From the NCBI GenBank assembly GCA_016858145.1, contig JAEHOE010000052.1, positions 496,001 through 560,000 of the forward strand: a stretch of DNA of 64,000 nt, read 5' to 3'. The notes beneath the pieces were generated by a model. It did not search any database. It saw only the letters and a list, made by a program, of their open reading frames with translations, and was not told the DNA's origin. Positions within the stretch are counted from its first letter, which is position 1. Each line of letters opens with the position of its first letter. Origin of the DNA: Edaphochlamys debaryana (lineage: Eukaryota > Chlorophyta > Chlorophyceae > Chlamydomonadales). Positions 22,450 through 34,242 of the stretch are shown in pieces. The position numbers and the translations under genes are program-made.

Positions 22450-23227
22450 TTCCGCCCCAAGTGCTATCCAGCCAGGCCCTTGCGGGCCGCTGGAAGCTTA
22501 AGCAGCGCGGAGCAAGCTTCCCGGCGGTATGGGCTTTGGCCGCTGACCGAGCTGATCGGGGGCCTCAAGGGCAGTCTTGAGCTAATCAGGTGGCAAGCTT
22601 GCGGTCGCAAGTGGAAAAAAATCCAGGCGTGAAGTCGCAAGAGTCGAGTTGAAGGCAGGCCTGCTTGAAGCGTGTGTAGTGTCGTTGAGTATTCCCGGAA
22701 GTAAAGATAGAGTGATAGCGGTCTTGTGAGGTGCGCGGGGCGTTGCGCGGTGCCGACTGCCTGCCTGCGCGTGCCGTGTTTCGCGCCCGCATGCGACGCC
22801 CCGCGCTGGCCCGCTGTGCCCACGCCGGTCCCCCCTTCTGTATCTTGAGTGTGAGCACGGCTGGGTCCTTGAAGTTTCACGGCGACATGGGCGGTGGGCA
22901 CTGGGTCCTCGGCCAACCGGCCTCCACCACCCATCCCCACGAACCAAGACGTCTCCACTTTCATCTGCGGAGGGCGGACCGGGAGCCAGGCTCGGCGTTA
23001 CAGGGGGGGGGCGGGCCCGGCGGGGTCAGCGTAAGGCCTGCCCCGGAAAGAAGGGAGGCAAGTACCCTGCCCACGTGATGCATGAATGCAAGAGACGAGG
23101 GCACGCGCAGCTCCGGGCCCCTCCGGACAGTCACCGTGCGGCCATGGCAACATCAAGCAGCATGCGGGAGCAAGTATCGGCGTGCGCTTGCGCGGCCCGC
23201 GCCCGGAGGGCTGGCAGAGGCGGCAAT
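22450..23227. other. Upstream region of CNOT9; no gene
   Basis: This is the expected promoter and 5' leader of CNOT9 (minus), running up to the target-site duplication of the adjacent LTR-like element. No other feature is recognised. Confidence 0.5.
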
Positions 23228-23278
23228 TGTCAAGAGGTATAAGCGCGCATGGCAGGGCGGTGATTCTTGCCCGTGACA
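23228..23278 (-). repeat. Terminal direct repeat (3' LTR on the minus strand)
   Basis: This is the 51-bp copy next to the polypurine tract. It ends TGACA where the other copy has CGACA (t at 23274 versus c at 25820). Confidence 0.75.
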
Positions 23279-23284
23279 CTCCTC

Positions 23285-23630
23285 CCCACTTAGAAGCGAA
23301 TTGGCGTCCGCAAGCGAGCAGGACACCACCGACGGGTAGAGACCAGATTGGCGCGCCACAATTTTTCGCCGTGCACTGCTTGCTGTTGTAATCTTCTACT
23401 GCCGAAGGTGTAGCTGCCGCGCCCTTGGACCGTTGCAAAGCCTCTAGACGTGCGGGCAAGGGGGAGTAAGGAGACACCCCACAAGCCGGGTTGGTGTAGT
23501 ACAGAGATCTACCAAAGGCGGTGAGCGGATCACCACGCAGTACCAGAGTCTTGGGGTTGAAGCGGAAGCGATTTATGCCACGTACAGACGGCGGAAACGC
23601 CTGACGGGAAGATGTAGACTCTCCCTCAGC
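23285..23630 (-). other. Open frame in the LTR-like element, unidentified
   Basis: A minus-strand frame reads FRFNPKTLVLRGDPLTAFG and continues through VEDYNSKQC and PIWSLPVGGVLLACG up to the polypurine tract. It looks coding in composition but matches no family I know; it could be a remnant of a gag or captured gene. A second such frame lies at 25434-25658 (RSERYLAKIPRLDAIRQLADACNAA). Confidence 0.3.
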
Positions 23631-25773
23631 GGCACGCACTCAGGGCAAGGGGTTCTTGTCCTGGGGGCGGGCGAGGGGAAAGAGGGCCGAGGGCGAGGTT
23701 GTGCAAGCACGAAGCCCTGGCTGCCGGAAACGGCTGATCAAACAGCGGCTGCTGTCGCCTCGCTGACGCTCGGCTCCCTAGTAGACCAGAGGGCACGCTG
23801 AGCGCGGCCCTTGACAGAGAACCCTGCTAGCTGCGATGGGGTTCCGGCTGTGTGGTTCACGAGAGGGGTCCCGGAGACAGCTGGGTACGGTACGGGGCCT
23901 GGCACAGGCAGAGGCTTGGGCCCTCCTGGGCCTTCGCTTGCCGACGATAGCTGCTCCTGGTCGGCGGGGGGCGATACAGCTGCGGTCGAGACTGCAGCGA
24001 TCAGCGACCAAACCTAGTACTGTGGGTCCGGGGATCTGGGGCGTGTAATTGAGCTGAGACCTTACAGTACCGAGTGTTCCAACCGACGGGTGATCAGTCC
24101 GGCGCAAGCCGATTAACAGAGCCGAGAGTAGTTTGAGAGTCTGAGAGCTTTGGAGAGCAGTAAGGGAACCGGGAATAAGGGAGCAGTAAGAGTAAAAGTG
24201 TTCTAGTGTTAACCTGGGAAATGCCACGTATGGGCCTTAAAGAGCGAGCTCGCTGCGGGCCTGACCTGGGTCTGTTGTACCACCTGGGCCTTCCGACACC
24301 TGGGCCTGCCCTTTCGGGATCCGGGCCCTCCGAAGGCCCGTAAAGGCCCCTCCGGGATTGTTGGAAGGTGGCGCAGGGCCCAGCCCGAGCCGGCAGGCTC
24401 GGGCTTCCGGCTCCCGCCACACGGCCCGCCGAACGCGCAGGGGTCTTTGCCTTTCGGGGCGAAGTCCCTGGCGCAGTCGTCGGTTACCTGGGCGCACCGG
24501 CGCTGGTGAGCGCCGGTGCTTGCCACGCAGGCTACACAAGGCCCTCGCTGAGCACCACGCTTACACCTAAACCACACCACCACAAGGCCACGCTGGCTGG
24601 GGAAAGAGGGCTGTCCCGCTCGCGCCTCCGCGCCTTGGGGTCCCGCCCAATTCACCTACATAACCGGGCTTTGCCTACCTAACCCTCGCAACTACACCAA
24701 AAGCTCCAGCTCTAAGCACAACAGGGGTTCCTAGCTCGGGCGCCGCTTCCCTGCATTAAGTCACTCTGGTTCACGGCTGCGCCCACCGTACCTCCCGCGT
24801 CGCTAAAGTCAGCCAAGATACCACCTAGTCTCCGCGCACACACAACACTGCTTGCCGCGCTGCTGGGGCTCCTCGCGCCGGCTGCTCCACTTTGCCGTGA
24901 CCTTCTTTTCTCCACCTAAGTCCGAGCATCGCCACATTTCTCCAGCCGCTTAGATGCTCCACATAGAAGATGTTACCGCTGATAGAGGGGGAGCGCGCAG
25001 AGAAAGCCCAACTTTGGCGCCAAGGCCTCGCGCCTCACGGCGCTCGGCCAGCAAGCTCGGGCACAAGATAGCAATGTACTTCTAATCATTCACCTCATTA
25101 TCCATCCCTTCCTCGCGGTCAGAAGACCGCACCACCTTATCGGCCCTCGGCCACTCGCCAGTCGCGTCACACACACGCTCGACGAATGCCTAGGCCGCTC
25201 ACATGCGCTGTGGACGATCCTGATAGCGCAAGGGCACACTCAACTGAGTGCCGGGTATGGCACGTACCCGCTCGGGCTGTCCCCCCCACCGGCTTCCCCA
25301 CGCAAAGCGGTAGAGATGCCGGCAAGGGCCCGAACCGCGGCCACGCAAGCAGGTAAAGACCTCACTTGAGTACGCAAGCATCTGCGGCCTGCAGAATGTC
25401 CTCGTGAGACTCCCTTCCGCTCTGCCAGGTCGGTTACCTGTGCCTTTCCCAGGCAGCGAGTGGGCCCCTCCAGCAGGGAGATTTCGGCAGGGCCTTAATG
25501 AGGCCAACGGCTGCATTGCATGCATCCGCCAGTTGTCTTATTGCATCCAATCTGGGGATCTTTGCCAGGTAGCGCTCGGAACGCCACTCCTCGAGGCTAG
25601 GGATCACAGTGTGCGTGTCTGCCGATCTGCGGCCTTTAAACCGTACGGAGTTGGTCACTCGACGGACTCACGGGCATTCACCCTAAGTGAGAAAGGAGGG
25701 TCCTCCTCTTGAAGCCAGTTAGGGGTATCGACCCCGGGATTTCCCGTTGGGTCATCCTAGCTGCTCGCACCAA

Positions 25774-25824
25774 TGTCAAGAGGTATAAGCGCGCATGGCA
25801 GGGCGGTGATTCTTGCCCGCGACA
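25774..25824 (-). repeat. Terminal direct repeat (5' LTR on the minus strand)
   Basis: This is the 51-bp copy next to the candidate primer-binding site. It is followed at 25825-25829 by the target duplication GCAAT. Confidence 0.75.
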
Positions 25825-26419
25825 GCAATCACCCGAGCTTGCGCCGCCCGCAGTGGCTTACGGTCCCGCAACTTTTGTGGCAGGCCGCGAGAGCGGCGCG
25901 CTGTCGGCTGGCTTGACCCTGCTGGGCGCCTGTGGGCGACGTCGGGAGAGCCCTGGCTGCATAGTGTGTCTGCCTACCGGTACCCACGCCATCGGTTGGG
26001 CTGGCTTCCAAGGCGGACAGGTGTTGCCCTGGCTGGCTCCTGGGACCCGCGAGTGTCCTTGGAGTAGGTGGCAGCGCAGAGCTTGGCGGTCAAGACGCTC
26101 CCCAAGGCAAGAGGCGTAGACCTCGTTCCCCCATCCATGTCGGCGATGGACCTAAGCCGTGTTTTCCCCCCCGGACACATTTCTGCACCACTCTGCTTTG
26201 CACGTACCCTCCACCCCTCCGCCTCGGTTCGCAACTCGGCCTGAAGGCCGGGTGATGTTGCGTGACACGGTGACCGCCATGCACATGCACCGTACCGACG
26301 CTGCCCTGACATCTGTTGATTAGTACCACCTGGACGGCAAGGCCCATGGCTTTCTTAGACCAAAGACGTCGTTATCAGTAGGTAGTTCTGTAGCTGCGAC
26401 ACTGACATGTTGGCACAAA
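25825..26419. other. Intergenic, upstream of receptor-kinase paralogue A
   Basis: Apart from the GCAAT target duplication at its left edge I see nothing definable. It should hold the promoter of the gene starting at 26420. Confidence 0.4.
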
Positions 26420-27188
26420 ATGCGGGAAGGCAAGAGCGACCGCAGCCATGACAGGCGCTGCTCGCTGGCCTTACTCCTTGCCTGCATCATGAGCGCCTGT
26501 CGGGCAAGAACCGTCTCTGTTGACACTGGCTCGGAGTTGGTGGAGGCTCTTGCTGCGGCCGACGTTGATGTGATCATCATCGACACGCCGCATCTACTTC
26601 TTGAGGAGGTTCATTTTGTGGAATCGGGCTATAACTTGTAAGGAACCGAGCGAACATATGGGCTGGCGCCTCGAACGCTCGCGTGCTCGCGTAAATATCG
26701 ATAGAAAGCAGATAGAAGGAGACAACAGTCCGTAGTGGAAGCGGTGTTCAGCCGTAAAGTTGGTGGTTAGAGCAAACCCACGCCGAAACCCAGGACTCCC
26801 TTGGCCCCGCCTTCCCCTCGCCCGCAAAGCCGTGCCCTCTGCCATAGTGGCCTATGTGTTGGCCTAAGTCCGCTTCCTTCATCATTGTATGCCCAGGCCT
26901 ATCCTGCTCCACGGCAATGTCAGCGTTCGGGGTAGCCCAACACTTGCTGCACCGCCGGTCGTTTCCCTGGGGCCCATCCACATGGTAAGGATATGTGTAC
27001 CTCGGTTAAAGTTGGGTCGAGGCATTCCCTCGTGATAAACTGCGTTCGGCCCTTCTCTTTACATGTCGTTGAGCGTTGATGATGACACACATGACCGCGC
27101 ATGCATGCAGCTCCAGCTAGCGTCGATGGCTACTCTGCTGCTGGAGGGCATGGTACTGACAGACTTGACGGTTGGCACGTGGCAACAG

Positions 27189-27190
27189 GC
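27189..27190 (+). other. Candidate GC splice donor in paralogue A
   Basis: The third exon ends ggcaacag|gcgagt, where paralogue B has a normal cag|gtacgc donor at the homologous point (39480). A GC-AG intron is the simplest reading. Confidence 0.55.
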
Positions 27191-29472
27191 GAGTCAGGGT
27201 TCAAGCACACGTGTGCCTGCTCAAAACTGGTCCCTGCCTAGCTTGAGGGCCTGGAGGACCACACATCTTCTGGATGGCCCTCGTAGAGCGCTCGCAGGCC
27301 TCAAACACAACCTGTCCTTCTCGCCCCATCTGCGACCACAGGCCCTGCGGGCTGACGGCCTGGCCGCTTCGGCGCCGGATACCGTGGGAGCTCGAGCAGT
27401 CATGCAAGATTGCGCAATAGTTGTGGGTGCGTTGTGGGGAGGGTCAGCCTCACAAGCAGAATGGGCCGGGCACTCAGAGGCAGACGGCACGACGCATCCG
27501 GCATCCTAGGCAATACTGGTACCGGTATAGGAACCCAGGACGGTGCCCCTCCCTTTCACTACTTGCTCTCCATCCCTTTACTTGCTCGCTCCCTGCCCCG
27601 TATCCACCCGTACGCCCGTGCAGCCCTCTGCCCCCCACCCAGCCTTGTCACACCGTACCTCAGCAACCTCGGCCCCATGCAAGGGATGCATGCGGGCACG
27701 TACGACATCCACACAGCGCAGCCCGGCTGCGGCAATGGCACGAGGTGGCCCGATGGAGCCGTGGTGCCTCCGAGGCAGCGCTGTTGGGAAATGACGATCG
27801 AAGGTGCGAAACGCATTCTCACTCTCATGTATGAGTTGGTCCCGCGCCTCATAGCATGCACGCCACACACGCCGCCCTCATCCAGCTCACCAACTTCAGC
27901 TTCTGCCACCGCCCCGGCCCCTTCCACGCGCTTTGGTCCACGTCAACCCTGCAGTTGTCCAGGCCGACGCTGAGGCCATCTTCGTGTCCGGCGAGGGCAC
28001 CTTCAGCAAAGCCAACTTCTCCATGTCCTTGCGCAACACCGCAGCGCTGTGCCAGGCCGTCATGACAGACGAGGTGGGCAGACACGCACGCTGGGGGCTA
28101 TTGCGGCGGGCTTCCCCTCTCAGAAGCATACGATCGAGCACTCCTCGGCATGACACTGACCGGCGCCGCACCTACCACCCCTCGCGTCGGATGGATCGTA
28201 CGTCCCGCCCGCAGTGCCTGACGCGACTGGGGCCTAACATCTGCGCGTACAGGACCATGGAGCGGTACAACATCTGGGGCTGGTACGAGCGGTACGTGGA
28301 GGACTACGAGGCCGCCCAAGTGGCGGCTTTGCAGCCACGACTGCCCCCGCCGGCTCCGGCGCCTTCCGCTGATGCAGCGGGGGCCGGGGCAGGGCAGGGC
28401 GGCCCGCCGGGCTCGGTCGTGGGCATCGCAGCGGGAGTGGCGGCAGGTACGGGGCGGGGACCGGCGGAGGGTTCGGGTGTGCTTCAAGGGAGAGCCGTTG
28501 CCGGTAGGCCAGGGCAGGGCAGGGCGGACCGGAAGCGCTCGAAGGCGCCGCAGCCGGCCTGGCGGATGGAGGATTAGATCCGGCGGCTGAACGGACGGCT
28601 TGGCCTTTCTGCCAGCAGTGAGCCAGGTGCCAGGCGTCGCCGAGGTCGGGACACGGGTAACACGGGTGCACGACGAAGTGAAGAGGCCCCTGTGGCATTC
28701 TGGGAGGCTGCTGGCTGACAATGGCATCCCTCTGGCCGCGCGTCCCTTGCTTTACCCTCAATGCACAGGCGTAGCCGCTGCAGGCGTGGTGGCGCTGGGT
28801 CTACTCGTGCTCATCCGTAGGCGGAGGCGGAGCGCGGCTGCGGAGGAGCTTGGCGGATCCACGGGGGCAGCAGGGGGCAAGAGCAGCACGTGAGTGGCCA
28901 TGTGTTGTCAGCCCATGACGGGGCACGGGGCACTGAGGCACCGACATCAGCACCGTTACAACATTAGATAGAAGGGAATTTGGAAAGCTGAGTGCGCCGT
29001 TCCTCCATTGCGGTGGACGGATTGAGCGCCCACTCTTTGCCTCTTGTGGCTCGGCACCCACCTCGTGTCCCGCGCACCGACCGGCCCCCACGCACACCGC
29101 GCCCCGTCGCAGAAGTGGCACCCGAAGGAAGCAAGGAACAAGTACGTGGGGGATGAGCACGTCGAAGTCACTAACGCGTGAGGACGGGGCGGCGAAGGAC
29201 TTCCAGTGCGTTGTCAACGCTTCCAAGCCGGACGTGTTCCTCACTGTCACCATGGGCTCTCCTGACGCCGCTGGCGCCCGTGGCACAGCCACAACCTCGG
29301 TTACAGACATCGTGTCGGGATCGCTGTTTAGCTCCGAGGGTTATAATACTGCGAGATATGAGCAGCGGCATAATGCCACTCTTGCCGAACATCAGAAGGA
29401 GGCAAGGGAGCTGCTTGGGTCAGCAGGGACGCCTGGGCTTGCTCCGAACAGCAGTGGGGCCGCAGCTGTGGT

Positions 29473-29480
29473 CATCACAG
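29473..29480 (+). repeat. Target-site duplication of full-length LINE (left)
   Basis: The 8-bp sequence catcacag is repeated at 35930-35937 on the other side of the element. Confidence 0.85.
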
Positions 29481-29780
29481 TCCTCGGTGTTTACAATGAA
29501 GGACCCCCTGGGGTCACAGCGCTGAACGCTGGGGCCAAGCGACCCACCTCACGGGCTTGCCCCCTGCAAGCCAGAACGCAAGTCCCTGTCATAACTTGCA
29601 CTGACCACACTCAGGTCCCACCTTAGTCCTTGGCACGCAATGACCATGCTCAGCGTGTATCGATGGCCCCTCCTCGGCCGCGCCTCCTACCAGTAACCGT
29701 TCACCGTTCATCATGTGCTCACACTGTTGGCCGTACACCTCTCGATCCTGGCTCTCCCGACCCCACATTCACTCCCACTC

Positions 29781-29970
29781 TGCGGCTCCCTCCCGTTTGT
29801 TATGCGCCGCAGAGGACTATGTCCCCTTTCCGCAAGGTGCACATCCCATCAAACGCCACGTGTAGCTCACCCGGTCCCCGCCCCTGCCCTGCGGCTCCCT
29901 CCCGTTTGTTATGCGCCGCCGGGCGAAACCCCCCCCCCCTGCGGCTCCCTCCCGTTTGTTATGCGCCGCA
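29781..29970 (-). repeat. Three hairpin repeats in the LINE 3' UTR
   Basis: About 30-bp units at 29781-29811, 29890-29919 and 29940-29970 share tccctcccgtttgttat between tgcggc and gcgccgc. On the RNA strand each can pair TGCGGC with GCCGCA around a loop of about 18 bases. The same three repeats exist in the second LINE copy (near 54513, 54622 and 54677). Confidence 0.85.
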
Positions 29971-29988
29971 GGGTGTGCCCCGCCTCCA

Positions 29989-32900
29989 TCAAGGGGCGTC
30001 CGGGCCTGCATACTGCACTGATCCGTCCGCCCTGGCCGCTAGGAAAGGGTGGTCGGTTGGGACCTCATCCCAGCCCCTGTGCGTGAGCCCAACCTCCGCA
30101 AAACACTGCAAACGGCCCTCAAACTCGCCTCGTGCTACTGCTAAAGCCTGTGCCATCATCAAGGAGTGGTCCTGAGCGTCCCTGTGCGCATACTTGTACC
30201 TTCTGGCCCGGTCCATCGCGCATATCGCGGCCAGACACACCACGTCCCACACTCGCGCATGAATCCCGGTGCCCTCTGGGGGCACAGCAAGCCACACCTC
30301 GTGTCGTTTCACCGCCCTGCCAATACCATGACTGAGGCGCATACGAACAGCCACAGCGGCTGGACAATACCAGAAATGGTGGAGCCGATCGCCTTGCTCC
30401 ATGGCCCGCCCACACGGACACCTCGCCACGTTCTCAGTTCCTAACTGGCTCCGGTGCATGCCAAATCCCGGGAAGCCATCCATCGCCAGCCTCCACAAGG
30501 GCTCTTTATTGCCCGGATCCCACTTAATGCCCCACAACCTCGGCCAAACCGCTTTCAGACTTGCCACTGCTTCTGCTGATGCCGTGTCTGTGCCGTACGC
30601 CTCCTGAATGTAAAGTGCATGCTTCCGTGCTAGCTTAACCCGAGCCGGTCCCAATTGCAAGTGCGTGGCCAGGCTAACTGTCATCTTTGCCAAGCTGACG
30701 TCCTCCCAGCCTATGCCCCTGGCAATGTTCGCCCAAGCCTCTTCTTCCCCTGGGGCGGCCGCCTGATCGTCCACCCCCCGTGCTGCTTCGGCCCATCCGG
30801 CCGGGAGCCGGCTAATAAGCGCGCCCAGGCGCTGTCCCATGTCTAGTCCATTGCGGAGTGCTTGCGGGAGCGCTCCCACCTGCGTGCCCAAAATGCTCTG
30901 TACTACCCTTTCGGTATATGACCTGTTGATCTGGGCCCTCGCCCGTGCGAGAGCCCGGCCTATGCTGCCCTCCAGCCCGTGCATCCCTCGGATGCGCTCA
31001 AGCTCATCTAGGCAGCGGACTGCCGTGCCTACTGTCCGCAGTCCCGGAACCGCGAACAGATCTGTGAACTCGCCTTCGAGGCCCCAGCTTGGGGCGTTGT
31101 TGTCGATGTTCCCCGCGGGCAGGGCTGGGTTGCCCCAAAGCGGTGCATTGTAGACCCAGGCTCCGGCTGGCATGGGAGCAATCACTTGGGCCCGGGGCAG
31201 CAGCGCTAGCGCGCCTGCCACGCGCACCAGTGCTGGTGAGGTTGCGCGTGGGACTGTGGCCCCCAAGATGCGGAGACCGATCGACGAGGTCGGGCGCCGC
31301 ATTGTCAGGAGGCAGAGCGGGTGTGCTGCTGGGTGGGTTGAGCGGAGCAGGGAGACGAGCGGCGCGGTCCACGGCGGGCGGTAGCGGAGGAGGCCGCAGG
31401 CGCCCAGAATGCCACGGACTGCCGCACTCGCGTGCCTGGCGCCAGTGTGCTCGACGAGGGGGAGCAGGCCAAAGCCGCCAACTGCCGGGGAGAGGTACAT
31501 GCAGCTCGTGGGTGCTCCTGCGGGCAGTGCGTTGGGGTTGTCCCTGTATCGAGCAGGCGTCATGTTGCGGTCGGTCAGGGCCGCCACCGTGCCCACTAGG
31601 TGCTCTGTCGCCGTACGAGGGGGTAGGCCGTTGTGCTGGCAGTGGTAGAGGAGGGTGCCCAGGCCGTAGGCGGACAGGCATGAGGCAACGCCGAAGGCTG
31701 AGAGGCCCATCCTCGAGATCAGAGTCAGGCGGCTGAGGAACTTGTCCAGCAGGGGGGGAGGGAGGGGAGTGGCCGCCGTTGGTTGTGTGGAGAACGTGAC
31801 GCCAAGGGTGCGTGCAGAGGCGGCGAGGTGGAGGCCGGCAACCTGCTCCGCAGCCTGGGGTCCGGGGGGGGGATGCTGCTGGAGGGCCGGGGGCGGCGGC
31901 GTGCCGATGCGGAGGAGCTCGCACTTTCCCACGTTGAGGCGTTGGCCTGACGCTGCTGCGAAGGTGTCCATGGCGCTCATCAGGGCGGAGACGAGGGCGG
32001 TGGATCGCAGGATCTGTCCGTAGTCATCTGCATACTGGCTGGCTGTGAGGCGCGTGTTGGCTAGGGCGAACCCCAGTTCAAGTCGCTTGAGGAAGGAGAG
32101 CAGGGCTTGTCCGGGGGCCAGGTAGAGAAGGGGGGCCAGCGGGCAGCCCTGTCGTACCCCAGCTGTAACTGCCTTATAGCTGGAAAGCTGACCGTTGACC
32201 AAGGCAGCTGATCTGGTGCCCGTGTAGATCAGTCTGACCCATCTAAGAAAGCCATCGCCAACCCCCAGAGCATCCAGGCAGGCGAGGAGGAACGGCCTGT
32301 CCACGGTGTCGTACGCTTTGTGGAAGTCGAGGAAGGCTATGAGGCCCGACTCGCCTGACTTGCGCAAGGACTCAGCGAGCAGCTGCATGAGGAGGATGTT
32401 GTCGGAGATGAGGCGAAGGGTGAGGAAGGCGGTCTGCTCGTTGTCAATGGCCTCCACGAAGGCGGGGAGGAGGCGGCGGGCGAGGACGCGGGCAAGGAGG
32501 CGGTAGTCCGTGTCCAGGAGGGCAATTGGGCGGTACATGGCGGCGACAGCTGGGTCCCCGCCCTTGTGAAAGCACGAGATCACTGCGTCCAGAAAGCCTG
32601 CTGGGGTCGACTCGGTGGTCCCAATGGCGGTGAAGACGTCAACGAGGATAGGGGTTAGCTGTGCTGCGTACGCCTTGTAGAGATCCATGGGGATGCCATC
32701 TGCGCCGGGGGCAGTTCCGGGCCGGGCGCCGGCAATAGCTGTGGCTACCTCCTTTGCCAGAACCTCCGCTGCCCCCATCTCGGCTACACGGCTCGGCGGG
32801 CAGCGGTTGCCGGCTGCACGTAGGGCGTGTAAGACCTGTGCGCGGGCTTCTGGGTCGGCAGCTGCGGCTGTGCTGACTCTGCTCCAGAACTCTGCCATCA

Positions 32901-34242
32901 CCTCAGGTAACTCTTCGGGATTGGTTGCCTGGGACCCGTCAGGGCGCTGAAGCTGTCGTATGACGCAGCCACCTGAGACGGGGCGGATTAGTCGTGTGAT
33001 GGCTGGGCAGGGGCGCTCCCCAGTCCGGAGCCAGGCTTGACGTGCGCGGCGGGCCCATGGTGCTGCGGCGCGGAGGCTGGCGGCGGCGGCAGCTGCGCGC
33101 GCGGCGGCCGCTGCTGACGCGGCGCTGAGGTCGCCCGCTGCTACGGCTGCAAATGCTGTGGCTTCTGCTTGGGCAGCCGCCTCTGCTTCTGCAGTTGCCT
33201 GCAGGCGGCGCTGGCGGGCCATACGGTTGAGTCGGTTGCAGCTGATGAGGAGGGAGCGCTTGAAGCGGGTCCACCACTGCAGGCACTCGGCGGGCGTGGT
33301 TGGGCGTGCGGCACTCGCTTGTATAAGCCAGTCGCCAAACTGGTCTCGCAGGTCGGGGTGATCCAAGAAGTGGAGGCGGGCTCTTGGGAGGCCCCGCCCG
33401 GGGGGCCGTGCCGTATCAAGGGGGTTGATGTAGATGGAAACCAGCCGGTGGTCAGAGGGGCGGCCTGACTCCACGCGGCAGGTGGGCACGTGGGCCGCCA
33501 GGGGACTGGAGGCGAGAAGGCAGTCGAGGCGGGCGGCGCTGGCGCCGTTGGTGAACGTGTATGCGCGCTGCTCGGGGTGAAGGGCACGATAGACGTCAAC
33601 GAGGCCTGGGCAGAAGGTGGAGAAAGTTGCTGTGGTGGCGGCATCGTCGGGGCGCCCATGCGCCGAGATGCTGTCCAGGGCGGGGTTGGGGACGAAGTTG
33701 AAGTCGGCTGCTAGGAGGTGGGTGCTCGTGGCTGACAGACTGGGGCCGAGGACAGTCTCAATAAAGCAACGTTGAGCTGAAGGGTTGGCGGAAGGAAGGT
33801 AGGCGCAGGTCAGCGTGAAGCTGTGGCCACCCCATCGTACTGGCAGCTGCACAAGTCAGCCCTCTGTGTCGGTCGTTGAAGGAGCCACAGGCACTTGTAG
33901 AGCTCCTCCAGTTATCAAGGCTTTACGTATCAGGATGGCGACGCCGCCGGCTGGGCCGCCCCGTGGCCCCTGGCCTGCCGGCGACCAAAAGGATTGCCAG
34001 TCGCCCACGTGGAGCTGGGCTGCAATGACGCTCATCTGGGTCTGCACCCAGTTGGTCTGCGCTGCTGGGAGCTTAGTCTCTTGTAAACATACTACGTCAA
34101 GCCGCTGCCTCGCCCACTGCTGCATGAGGGCGGTAAGGCGATCCAGCTGACGGTTTCCACCCCCCAAGATGCCTCGTACGTTGTGGGTTGCGACCCTGAG
34201 CGGTGGGAGTCCCGCTCGCTCCCGAGGGCGGCGCCCGGGCAT
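29989..34242 (-). CDS. LINE ORF2: endonuclease, reverse transcriptase, zinc knuckle (one in-frame stop)
   Basis: ORF2 nicks the target and copies the RNA at the site. From the ATG at 34242 the endonuclease motifs are RVATHNVRG, CLQETK, LAADFNFV and SGRPSDHRLV. The reverse transcriptase follows with FLDFHKAYDTVDR, GVRQGCPLAPLLYL and QYADDYGQIL, then a C-terminal CPCGRAMEQGDRLHHFWYC knuckle. The total is about 1,417 codons. A TGA at 33858-33856 interrupts the endonuclease in the same frame; the next codons continue the domain (VRWGGHSFTLTCAYLPS), so a single nonsense change inactivates an otherwise intact ORF. Stop at 29991-29989. The start follows the ORF1 stop directly. Confidence 0.95.

Larger units (their letters stand above)
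23228..25824 (-). mobile_element. Putative non-autonomous LTR retroelement with 51-bp terminal repeats
   Basis: Two 51-bp direct repeats (23228-23278 and 25774-25824) differ at one base. Each begins TGTCA and ends TGACA or CGACA, the TG...CA form of LTRs. The unit is flanked by a 5-bp direct duplication GCAAT (23223-23227 and 25825-25829). Read on the minus strand, the 5' repeat is followed one base later by TGGTGCGAGCAGC, the position and TGG start of a tRNA primer-binding site, and the 3' repeat is preceded by AAGTGGGGAGGAG, a polypurine tract. The roughly 2.5-kb interior has no reverse transcriptase, protease or integrase that I can see, so mobilisation would depend on another element. It resembles TRIM/LARD-type elements, but the terminal repeats are exceptionally short. 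Confidence 0.7.

Noticed and set aside
24209..24655. Frame inside the LTR-like element as gag or zinc knuckle
   Set aside because: No CCHC motif or other retroviral-type signature is visible.
25710..25773. tRNA-like 3' end (gggtatcgacccc ... gctcgcacca)
   Set aside because: No complete cloverleaf fits; the CCA-ending sequence is better explained as the complement of a retroelement primer-binding site.
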